Shown piece by piece: positions 1-5,453 of a DNA stretch of 5,533 bases. The stretch is from contig JAJPXE010000060.1 of the NCBI GenBank assembly GCA_021205645.1, positions 1 to 5,533 on the forward strand. The letters are read 5' to 3'. The notes beneath the pieces are model-generated. The model worked only from the letters and a program-made list of their open reading frames with translations. It was not told where the DNA came from and ran no database searches. Numbering within the stretch: position 1 is the stretch's first letter; each line of letters starts with the position of its first letter. A program made the translations under genes and the position numbers. Source of the stretch: Candidatus Gastranaerophilales bacterium (GTDB lineage: Bacteria > Cyanobacteriota > Vampirovibrionia > Gastranaerophilales > Gastranaerophilaceae).

Positions 1-25
1 TTTGTATGTTTTCCGTAACCCCCAA
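1..25 (-). CDS. Start of a downstream operon gene, truncated by the window edge
   Basis: Only the first eight codons are present, beginning at a TTG at 25-23 and reading M-G-V-T-E-N-I-Q before the left edge. The start is inferred from a perfect AGGAGG Shine-Dalgarno (39-34) placed 8 bases upstream, which is ideal spacing. No ATG or GTG on this strand lies between that site and the edge. The site begins immediately after the stop codon of the TPR-glycosyltransferase gene, so this gene is almost certainly co-transcribed with it. Nothing can be said about function from eight residues. The alternative is that a real ATG lies beyond the edge, but the Shine-Dalgarno would then be badly spaced. Confidence 0.45.
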
Positions 26-33
26 ATATTTAT

Positions 34-39
34 CCTCCT
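34..39 (-). promoter_or_regulatory. Perfect Shine-Dalgarno AGGAGG for the next gene
   Basis: AGGAGG on the minus strand directly follows the TAA stop of the TPR-glycosyltransferase gene (42-40). It is the strongest ribosome-binding site in the window and sits 8 bases before a TTG codon at 25-23. It decides the start of the edge-truncated gene and indicates operon continuation to the left. Confidence 0.6.
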
Positions 40-69
40 TTACCCCCATTTACCCCCCACATTTACCCC
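39..69 (-). repeat. Three imperfect GGGGTAAA repeats at the 3' end of a gene
   Basis: On the minus strand, runs of 4, 6 and 5 G's (69-66, 58-53, 47-43) are each followed by TAAA, forming a short degenerate tandem repeat. It encodes the last residues of the TPR-glycosyltransferase (GVNVGGKWG) and its stop. A fourth run of 5 G's lies at 23-19, past the Shine-Dalgarno. The mRNA would carry these G-runs just before and across the next gene's start, so a G-quadruplex is conceivable but unproven. Confidence 0.6.
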
Positions 70-1713
70 TTTTATCCCGGTTAGGATTTTTTTCATAGCA
101 GATGCCCAATCATTTTCTTCATCACACGAGAATGGTTTTACTGAATTGTACCACTTTACATTTTCTCCCGTTAAATCAAACCAGCGGTAATTAGGATATC
201 TGTTAAACACTCCGTAAGTCTTTTTACCCAGTGCCCCCGCCAGATTAAGAATAACATTGTCGCTTGTGATAATTAAATCCAAACCGCTGATTGCGTTTGC
301 CGTATCGATAAAGTCTTTAAAATCTTTGCCTAAGTCTATTATTGAAACATCTTCGGGCATGTTCTTAAGCTGTTCTGCCGCCTCTCCGACCTGAAGCGAA
401 TATAACTGTATTCCGTCCGTTCGTGCAATGTCGCAGAACTCTTTTAACCCAATATCTCTGCCGTTATAGTTAGCGGATGCATCACCGCTATATGCAATTC
501 CGATATTGAATTTACCACTGTTAAATTGAACGGGGTTTGGAGCTGTTAAATAGGCATCCGGATATGGTATAAAATCAGATTCGACTCCGAGAGGATATGG
601 CATATCCATTAAAGGCATGTGGATAAATTTTTTGTCGGGGTATTTTGATATAACTTCACTAATACTTCCGTAGACTTCAATTCCATCGGTTATTATCTTT
701 GATGATTTGAATAAATTCACAAGCGGAGGCTGTACAACAAGTATTGTTTTTGACGTAAATTGCTTTAAAATCGGTAAAAATCTGCCGAACATAATCGAAT
801 CGCCAAAACCTTCTTCGTAATGGACAAGTATAGTTTTTTTAGACAAATCATCCTTATAATTCCAACGTGTTGAAAGCGGTAAAATGTCTTTCGGATATCC
901 TACGGGATAATTTTCCAAATCAAAACGCTGTGCCGTATAGTAATAGCCTTTTTGGAACTCTCCCCAGCCGATTAAATACAGTCCCCAGTTCAGAAAATGA
1001 CGGGGAGATGGTGCCAGCTCAATCAGTTTAGGGTACAACTCCTTTATTTTTTCTGTATTGTGCATTTTTTCATAAGCTGTGAGCAGACTCTTGACTATTG
1101 TTGCATCGTCAGGCTTTAGTGCATAAGCTTTTTGAAAAGCCGACAGTTGTTTTTCCCGTGCATTTTTATCATCTGTCCGTATATATAAATGCCCCAGTGA
1201 ATTGTATACAAGTGCGTTGGTGTTATCTAATTTTAAGTATTTTTCAAAATATTCAACCGCTTTTTGGGGAATATCCAGAGAACAGTAATAAAAGTTAGCA
1301 ATTGCACGGTATGTGACCTTTTTGTTGGTAGAAACTTTTTCATAAATTTGAATAATTTCTTCTGCCATGTCATATTTGCCAAATTTTCCGAGAATATATC
1401 CAAATTTGTAAAAATCTGTCGGAATAAATTCAGTGATGTGCATGAGTATGTAATATACGATAAAAGCATCAATCCAATCATTTTTTGACCAGATATCATC
1501 TGCCATATTACGGATACTTTCTTTGTATTCCCGGTTATCAGACTCTGCTATTTTTTGAATATTCTCAAACGGATATTCATAAGGTTTCATCAGACTTTCA
1601 GGGTCAGGCTGTTTTTTTACCTCCTCCCGAATAATATTTTCAAGTTCGTTATATATATTCTCCGGAATTCGGGTCTCAATAGGTTTTATTGTTATGAATT
1701 TATTTCCCGTCAT
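40..1713 (-). CDS. TPR protein with C-terminal GT-B glycosyltransferase-9-like domain
   Basis: The protein has 557 residues. The N-terminal part is helical, with about three TPR-like units (roughly 134-164, 167-202 and 204-235; typical A-x-x-Y and A-x-x-K-A-L-x-L-x-P spacing). The C-terminal half resembles the heptosyltransferase-like (glycosyltransferase family 9/GT-B) domain often fused to TPRs. Landmarks are HYEEGFGDSIMFGRFLP (298-314), the IGIAYSGD strand-loop (404-411), YSLQVGE (438-444) and DTANAISGLDLIITSDN (470-486) with LAGALGKKTYGVF to 503, then YRWF at 509-512. Relatives usually read D-T-x-x-x-H-L-A-G at the donor-site helix; here it is D485-N-V-I-L-N490-L-A-G, so the usual Thr and His are both Asn. 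No signal peptide or membrane segment is visible, so it is probably cytoplasmic. A role in transferring sugar to a glycan or protein is inferred; donor and acceptor are unknown. The start is the first ATG after the upstream stop, 19 bases away, with no clear Shine-Dalgarno. Translation may be coupled to the upstream gene. Confidence 0.88.
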   Translation of the reverse strand: MTGNKFITIKPIETRIPENIYNELENIIREEVKKQPDPESLMKPYEYPFENIQKIAESDNREYKESIRNMADDIWSKNDWIDAFIVYYILMHITEFIPTDFYKFGYILGKFGKYDMAEEIIQIYEKVSTNKKVTYRAIANFYYCSLDIPQKAVEYFEKYLKLDNTNALVYNSLGHLYIRTDDKNAREKQLSAFQKAYALKPDDATIVKSLLTAYEKMHNTEKIKELYPKLIELAPSPRHFLNWGLYLIGWGEFQKGYYYTAQRFDLENYPVGYPKDILPLSTRWNYKDDLSKKTILVHYEEGFGDSIMFGRFLPILKQFTSKTILVVQPPLVNLFKSSKIITDGIEVYGSISEVISKYPDKKFIHMPLMDMPYPLGVESDFIPYPDAYLTAPNPVQFNSGKFNIGIAYSGDASANYNGRDIGLKEFCDIARTDGIQLYSLQVGEAAEQLKNMPEDVSIIDLGKDFKDFIDTANAISGLDLIITSDNVILNLAGALGKKTYGVFNRYPNYRWFDLTGENVKWYNSVKPFSCDEENDWASAMKKILTGIKGVNVGGKWG

Positions 1714-1732
1714 TCATAATACCAATCAATAC

Positions 1733-2137
1733 TTAATCTTTTAGCTGAAAAACACATTTACTGCAATGAGCTTTAGGCTCAAGTACTAAATTATCTTCCG
1801 TATCATACATTTTAGCAATTCTGCAAACAAGCTGCGAACCGCATTTTGGACATTTAATATCCGTATGTCCGCCCAAAATTTGCTGTTTTATAGCGGTGAT
1901 AACATCGTTGCTGATAACAATATCCTGATATCCTCTTTCCAGATTTAGTAAATCATCTAATGAACATCTGAGTGCTTTTGCGAGTTTCTGGCGTATAGTT
2001 ACAGGAAGGAATAAATCCTTTCCTGCTTCAATATCCTCAATAATTGATAAATCAATATTAGCCCTCAGGGCAAGTCCTTTTGCAGACATTCCCAGATTAT
2101 CACGTGTCTTTTGTACAAAAGATGCCAGTGTTTCCAT
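1733..2137 (-). CDS. XRE-type helix-turn-helix protein with C-terminal zinc ribbon
   Basis: The protein has 134 residues. Residues about 6-66 look like an XRE/Cro-type helix-turn-helix: a first helix FVQKTRDNLG, then the S-A-K-G-L-A-L-R-A-N turn, I-x-x-I-E-x-G, and the typical closing L-A-K-A-L-x-x-S-L-D-D-L-L. After a linker the C-terminus carries CPKC (96-99) and CSKC (125-128), a four-cysteine zinc ribbon; Cys105 is extra. It is probably a soluble DNA-binding protein, acting as a local transcription regulator or a nucleic-acid-binding accessory. The target is unknown. ATG lies 2 bases after the TAG of the GH13 gene, with only a weak ribosome site, so translational coupling is likely. Its place inside the operon, not divergent from it, makes autoregulation from the promoter near 4437-4465 possible, though no operator could be assigned. 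The fold call is good and the function is inference. Confidence 0.85.
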   Translation of the reverse strand: METLASFVQKTRDNLGMSAKGLALRANIDLSIIEDIEAGKDLFLPVTIRQKLAKALRCSLDDLLNLERGYQDIVISNDVITAIKQQILGGHTDIKCPKCGSQLVCRIAKMYDTEDNLVLEPKAHCSKCVFQLKD

Positions 2138-2139
2138 AT

Positions 2140-4413
2140 CTATACTCTGTTTAAAGCGAATATCTTGAACTCGGACGGCATAAGTTTTCCGATAGTCAAC
2201 TCATTAAGCGGTTCACTCAAGCTTTCTTCCGTAAAATCTTCACCGTTATATCTGTATTCCGAAATAATTTGATAATCGCAAGGCAGAACGATACTCTTGT
2301 CAAAGACTTCTCGACCTTCTCTGATTTCCGTATAAGATTTGTCGTTTTCTTCGATTAAGAATTTTTCGCTTGGTGCACAGTAGTTTGCTATAACAAGTAT
2401 GGCTTCCTTTGTATCGGTTTTTGAAATCTGCCATGCCACAAACCCGTCATCGTCTTGACGGATAATATGAGCTTCACCGTCAGTGATTACTGGGCAGTTT
2501 TTAACAAATCTGTCGATTGCGTCAAATTTCTTATAGAAATCTTCATCACAATTGCGTTTCATAGCTATTTCTGCGCCGATAACACTTTCAATGCCCCGCT
2601 GTGTATAAGATTCATCGCCGTCAATGTACATCATTGAACGCTGCGCAAACTTGCCGCCCGGCAGGAACTTGTACTTGAACCACTTAAACAGAGCTCCCTC
2701 CTTGCCCAGCTGCCCGGGGTATCTGTCTATTGCTTCAAATTCGCCGTCCTGATTGTTGTATGTTTTCAGTATGGAAAGCGGAGCCTTGTTCCGGTCTAAA
2801 CCGGTATTATAATTTGTCAGCCTTGAATTATCTTCTGCAATCACTTCCGGAGTCTTATAGCTCTGAGAAACAATGTCATTACCCCATAACAGGTCAAAGC
2901 CCATATCCTTATGGTATTCTTTATAATAATTATCCCAGAGCATATACTCAGCAAGTGTTGCAAAATAGAGCACATTTTCTTTCATTTCGGAGTTTAGCTT
3001 GCCCAGAACATTTCTCGGTGCACGATAGCTTATCGGCACTCCGTCTTTTTCCGAAACATCATCGACAATATGGTCGATATGATCCACTCTAAACCCGTCA
3101 AAGTTGAAGTATGCCTGTAATTTTTTAAGATAGTTTATAAAATAAACAACAACTTCGTGGTTTTCTTTGCCGTTTTCAAGCTGAATAAAGTAATATGGAG
3201 TCTGGCAATCAAGATTAGCGTATTCCGTAACATCCTGACCTTTGTAGTCGTAATGTCTGAACATCGGGAATGAGGCACACTCGCTCATTCTGTCAAAAAC
3301 CGGAACTCCGCTTGAGCACCATGCACCGCCCGGCGCAGGCCATAAGCCCTGATGTATCAGCGCCTGCGTTATTACACCCTGATTTTGAATATCTTCTTCT
3401 TCGAGTTTTTTGTTTGTACCGGCAACTTCGGCTATAACAGCCCTGACTTTCTTTTGCAGTTTCTCCTGAATATTTTTTTCTAACATTGACTCTGATAAGT
3501 ATTTTTTATCTTCTTTAAGAGATTCATCCAGCTGATTATAAATATCTCTGTAATAATCCGTCAGTGTTGCCGTTCCCGTTCTCATGGACTGCTTGTAAAT
3601 TTCTTTTACAAGCTGCAAATCATCGGCATTCAATTCTGCTTTTAGTTTTTCTGCTGCTTTATCAATGTACTTATCCAGTTCGTTTATCAAGGCGTTTACA
3701 TCGTACCACCTTGCAATATAAGGATTAGCAAGTACTGCTTTAGAGAAACGTCCTGTTTGAGGGAGTATGTCATATATAACAGGGTGTCCTGCAAGCTGTG
3801 CGAAGTTAATAAATGTTCTGACCTGTTCTGTAGCATCGGCGCCTGTCAGCTCTTTAAGATAAGAATCCTCAAGTGCGGGGCTTGCCTCTGATGACGATGG
3901 CAGATATGCACAGCCAAATTCTCTCGGATGGAACGGAATTAGATACATGGTTGTATTGTATATCCCGGATTGAAGATTTCCTGTCGGAAGAATTGCGAGT
4001 TCTCTCAGCCAGTTAATCATTTTACCGGTATCTTCCGATAAATTGTCACCAAGACCTGCCAGATTAATCAGTTTAATATCATGCCCCTCTTTTTGTATCC
4101 ATTGAGAATTAGTTACGTTATTACGGGCAAGAACGCTTGAATTATTAAAACTTAAAACACCGTTAATTAATACACCGTTTTGTTTCCATTTCTCTTCGAC
4201 AGCAAGTATTACTTCTTCATTGCTAAGTTCTGAGCATGCTTTCGCATAAGAATACGGGATATATCCGTATTTGTTCATCAAATCCAGTAAATAATTCCGC
4301 CTGTCCTGCGGTACGCTATCCGGATTGTACACCGTTTTGAGCTTTGAATAAAACTCATTAACAGCCTGTGAACGGTTTAAATCGGTTTTCTTTTTAAATA
4401 AAAAATCTAACAT
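2140..4413 (-). CDS. GH13 alpha-amylase-family glycoside hydrolase or transglycosidase
   Basis: The protein has 757 residues from the chosen start (768 from the upstream ATG at 4446). GH13 region II is FDGFRVDHIDHI with nucleophile Asp444. Region III is FATLAEYML with acid/base Glu489. Region IV is TYNNQD with the third carboxylate Asp556. The core triad is therefore intact and an active enzyme on alpha-glucosidic bonds is expected. Region I is odd: DILPQT at 215-220 replaces the usual D-x-V-x-N-H. About 150 mostly charged, helical residues (roughly 240-390) separate regions I and II, which makes the protein longer than the roughly 450-600 residues of many amylases. A beta-rich C-terminal part (about 645-757) resembles the GH13 C-domain. 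No signal peptide is seen; the N-terminus is MLDFLFKKKTDLN, so it is probably cytoplasmic. Likely roles are amylase, glucanotransferase or another transglycosidase of glycogen/maltodextrin metabolism; specificity cannot be assigned. The ATG at 4413 is preferred because AAAGGAG lies 10 bases upstream and the ATG at 4446 overlaps the predicted -10 element. It is the first gene of the cluster. Confidence 0.88.
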   Translation of the reverse strand: MLDFLFKKKTDLNRSQAVNEFYSKLKTVYNPDSVPQDRRNYLLDLMNKYGYIPYSYAKACSELSNEEVILAVEEKWKQNGVLINGVLSFNNSSVLARNNVTNSQWIQKEGHDIKLINLAGLGDNLSEDTGKMINWLRELAILPTGNLQSGIYNTTMYLIPFHPREFGCAYLPSSSEASPALEDSYLKELTGADATEQVRTFINFAQLAGHPVIYDILPQTGRFSKAVLANPYIARWYDVNALINELDKYIDKAAEKLKAELNADDLQLVKEIYKQSMRTGTATLTDYYRDIYNQLDESLKEDKKYLSESMLEKNIQEKLQKKVRAVIAEVAGTNKKLEEEDIQNQGVITQALIHQGLWPAPGGAWCSSGVPVFDRMSECASFPMFRHYDYKGQDVTEYANLDCQTPYYFIQLENGKENHEVVVYFINYLKKLQAYFNFDGFRVDHIDHIVDDVSEKDGVPISYRAPRNVLGKLNSEMKENVLYFATLAEYMLWDNYYKEYHKDMGFDLLWGNDIVSQSYKTPEVIAEDNSRLTNYNTGLDRNKAPLSILKTYNNQDGEFEAIDRYPGQLGKEGALFKWFKYKFLPGGKFAQRSMMYIDGDESYTQRGIESVIGAEIAMKRNCDEDFYKKFDAIDRFVKNCPVITDGEAHIIRQDDDGFVAWQISKTDTKEAILVIANYCAPSEKFLIEENDKSYTEIREGREVFDKSIVLPCDYQIISEYRYNGEDFTEESLSEPLNELTIGKLMPSEFKIFALNRV

Positions 4414-4423
4414 AACAACATAA

Positions 4424-4430
4424 CTCCTTT
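4424..4430 (-). promoter_or_regulatory. Shine-Dalgarno AAAGGAG fixing the GH13 start
   Basis: AAAGGAG on the minus strand is 10 bases before the ATG at 4413-4411. It lies inside the coding frame that would open at 4446, where it would have no purpose. It therefore supports the internal ATG as the true start. Confidence 0.65.
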
Positions 4431-4436
4431 TTTTGA

Positions 4437-4465
4437 ATGATACCATATATTAGTCAAGTTAACAA
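4437..4465 (-). promoter_or_regulatory. Predicted sigma70-type promoter with extended -10 for the GH13 operon
   Basis: On the minus strand TTGTTA (4465-4460, 4 of 6 to TTGACA) is followed by a 17-base spacer and TATCAT (4442-4437, 5 of 6 to TATAAT). The spacer ends in TGG, giving an extended TGn -10. Transcription would start in the A-run around 4430, leaving a very short leader that begins almost at the Shine-Dalgarno. The GTTAAC palindrome next to the -35 box and the structured island just upstream are candidate regulator sites, but no specific operator is identifiable. Confidence 0.5.
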
Positions 4466-4480
4466 TTATTTTTTTTATTT

Positions 4481-4496
4481 AAGTCTGCGGAGACTT
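4481..4496. repeat. Perfect 6-bp inverted repeat (hairpin) upstream of the GH13 promoter
   Basis: AAGTCT, loop GCGG, AGACTT on the plus strand. It could be an operator-like palindrome about 16 bases upstream of the -35 box, or one arm of the larger structured island. On the minus strand the stem is followed by A-rich sequence rather than T's, so it is not a convincing terminator for the acetyltransferase gene. On the plus strand T-rich sequence follows, but no plus-strand gene needs a terminator here. Confidence 0.4.
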
Positions 4497-4497
4497 T

Positions 4498-4594
4498 ATT
4501 TTCCTCTCCTGCGAAGCAGTTATCACTGTCTACTCCGCATGGGTGAGGGGGAAAATCCACGCACAGAAGTCACCTTGCACAGTTATCACCTCAC
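4498..4594. repeat. GC-richer intergenic island with nested inverted and direct repeats
   Basis: This fills most of the 162-base gene-free gap. Bases 4501-4600 are about 51% G+C by count, clearly above the AT-rich flank. Outer arms ATTTTCC (4498-4504) and GGAAAAT (4550-4556) are complementary and extend imperfectly into CTCTCC versus GGTGAGG. Inside is CTGC-GAA-GCAG (4510-4520), a very stable mini-hairpin. TGCGGAG (4486-4492) can alternatively pair with CTCCGCA (4533-4539). CAGTTATCAC occurs twice in direct orientation, at 4517-4526 and 4580-4589, 63 bases apart, and GCACAG occurs at 4561 and 4577. I see no convincing coding potential. It may be a REP- or MITE-like dispersed element, a regulatory region, or a structured RNA; the sequence alone does not decide. 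Confidence 0.5.
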
Positions 4595-4608
4595 ACGAAT
4601 TTTTATTT

Positions 4609-5169
4609 TCACCTGTGCCAAATCATAATAGATGGGGTCTCAGGATTTTTAGCGGAAAAACCAAGTTTTGTATAAAAGTCAATGGCATTGTAATCAGCAT
4701 CAAGAATTATTGGTTTATCAGAAATACTTTTTATATATTCAACCAGATTATATCCGACATATTTATATTTTCTGTCAGAAGAATTTATCTTATTTGTTTT
4801 CGGGTTAACCTGAAGCCAGTTTAGCTCGTTTTTTGGCTCAGACTTTTCCGAAAGCATGGCTAGTCCGAGAATTTTTTCCGGTTTTAGATGGGCATAATCG
4901 CTGTTTTGTGCGGTCAGAGCATAGTAATGTTCGGCAACGACATCGGGGTGAATTTTTTCCTTTAGCGCTTCGTTATATATATCAAATGCATAACTTGAAA
5001 CGGTTTTTTCCCATATAAACGCTGTTTTTGCCAGAGACTCCACATCATTTTTGTCTTTAATATCCAACTCAACAATTGAAGCCTCTGTATGTTTATAACT
5101 ATCATTGGCTGCTTTTTTAGGTATATAGACAGTTTTTAAATAATTTGCCGTAAAATTGATAGGAGTCAT
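4609..5169 (-). CDS. GNAT-like N-acetyltransferase, small and divergent
   Basis: The protein has 186 residues from the ATG at 5169, opening MTPINFTANYLKT. A GNAT-like order of elements is visible: strand EASIVELDI (about 29-37), a helix with N-D-V-E-S-L-A, strand KILGLAML (99-106), strand LNWLQVNP (116-123), a region RKYKYVGYNLVEYIK (133-147) in the place of the acetyl-CoA loop and helix, strand PIILDA, then NAIDFYTKLGF (161-171), the typical C-terminal helix-turn of the fold. The canonical Q/R-x-x-G-x-G/A loop is weak: only one Gly is present (R-K-Y-K-Y-V-G). The substrate is unknown and no membrane segment is present. The frame extends to a TTG at 5208 (199 residues) with a weak AGG near it. 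I prefer the ATG because TPINFTANY looks like a natural N-terminus, although no clear Shine-Dalgarno precedes it. The gene ends 162 bases before the GH13 gene frame and is probably not in the same transcript start. Confidence 0.72.
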   Translation of the reverse strand: MTPINFTANYLKTVYIPKKAANDSYKHTEASIVELDIKDKNDVESLAKTAFIWEKTVSSYAFDIYNEALKEKIHPDVVAEHYYALTAQNSDYAHLKPEKILGLAMLSEKSEPKNELNWLQVNPKTNKINSSDRKYKYVGYNLVEYIKSISDKPIILDADYNAIDFYTKLGFSAKNPETPSIMIWHR

Positions 5170-5231
5170 ACTTGAATAAAGTACAAAAATATTTTTTTTG
5201 CTGTTCAAATCAACCTATTGACAAAATATTA

Positions 5232-5420
5232 TTATTTCACATCCTGTTTTATAATAATAAGATTATTGATAATTTTCATTGCACAGGTAGGCAGAACAAC
5301 ATGTTCCAGACCATCTGCAATGCTAAGAATGCCGCCGGCTTTCAAGGTTACATCCTCTCCTTTATATTGAAATGTATATTCACTATCTCTGTCAGATCTA
5401 ATGGTTATCTGGTTTCCCAT
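5232..5420 (-). CDS. Small orphan protein of unknown function, 62 residues
   Basis: The protein opens MGNQITIRSDRDSEYTF and ends IIIKQDVK. I do not recognise the family. It appears beta-rich, with alternating hydrophobic and polar stretches around ITIRS, YTFQYKGEDVTLKAG, HVVLP and MKIINNLIIIK. It has no signal peptide, no transmembrane helix of adequate length, one cysteine and no zinc motif. Support for it being real is good: GGAG (5432-5429) lies 8 bases before the ATG, an extended -10 TGATATTAT lies just upstream, a terminator-like hairpin separates it from the preceding region, and it ends in tandem TAA TAA. The acetyltransferase gene follows after 62 bases (23 if that gene starts at its TTG), so the two may be co-transcribed. 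Confidence 0.62.
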   Translation of the reverse strand: MGNQITIRSDRDSEYTFQYKGEDVTLKAGGILSIADGLEHVVLPTCAMKIINNLIIIKQDVK

Positions 5421-5428
5421 TATAATTA

Positions 5429-5432
5429 CTCC
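5429..5432 (-). promoter_or_regulatory. Shine-Dalgarno GGAG for the 62-residue protein
   Basis: GGAG on the minus strand with an 8-base AT-rich spacer to the ATG at 5420-5418. It is the main support for this small reading frame being translated from that ATG. Confidence 0.55.
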
Positions 5433-5440
5433 ATTGTTTT

Positions 5441-5449
5441 ATAATATCA
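5441..5449 (-). promoter_or_regulatory. Possible extended -10 promoter for the small orphan gene
   Basis: TGATATTAT on the minus strand: TATTAT is 5 of 6 to TATAAT and is preceded by TGn. No -35 match is found at 17 bases because that position falls inside the GC hairpin (GGCGAA). The predicted transcription start is around 5434, giving a leader of about 14 bases. It resembles the extended -10 architecture seen before the GH13 gene. Confidence 0.33.
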
Positions 5450-5453
5450 AACT

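Noticed and set aside
2..190. Plus-strand frame at the left edge
   Set aside because: Antisense to the conserved C-terminal part of the TPR-glycosyltransferase. Its proline-rich translation reflects the C-runs complementary to the G-run repeat.
1233..1499. 88-codon alternative frame on the minus strand and overlapping plus-strand frames (1098-1298, 1264-1488)
   Set aside because: All fall inside the TPR coding region in other frames, without ribosome sites or recognisable features.
2730..3092. 120-codon open frame on the plus strand
   Set aside because: It lies wholly antisense to the conserved GH13 catalytic region, and its translation shows no domain logic (many Tyr, Cys and Ser residues). 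It is a shadow of the real gene.
4498..4594. Intergenic repeats as a CRISPR array or tRNA
   Set aside because: Only two 10-base copies and no regular repeat-spacer pattern; no cloverleaf with T-loop and anticodon arms could be formed.
4577..4619. Stem TTGCACAG with CTGTGCCAA spanning the acetyltransferase stop as its terminator
   Set aside because: The loop is about 30 bases, the stem has a bulge, and no T-tract follows on the minus strand.
4437..4824. Plus-strand open frames across the intergenic island and the acetyltransferase 3' end (4437-4628, 4543-4824)
   Set aside because: They have biased, low-complexity translations, overlap the repeats and a better-supported minus-strand gene, and have no credible Shine-Dalgarno.
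5219..5224. TTGTCA as a -35 box for the acetyltransferase gene
   Set aside because: 5 of 6 to consensus, but at 17 bases downstream the sequence is GCAAAA, not a -10 box, and no suitable -10 lies at 16-19 bases. A TTGAAC/TGTACT pair nearer the ATG is only 4 of 6 at both boxes and would leave almost no leader.
5172..5444. 90-codon plus-strand frame opposite the small orphan gene
   Set aside because: No ribosome site. The minus-strand frame has a good Shine-Dalgarno, an extended -10 and a tandem stop, so it is preferred.
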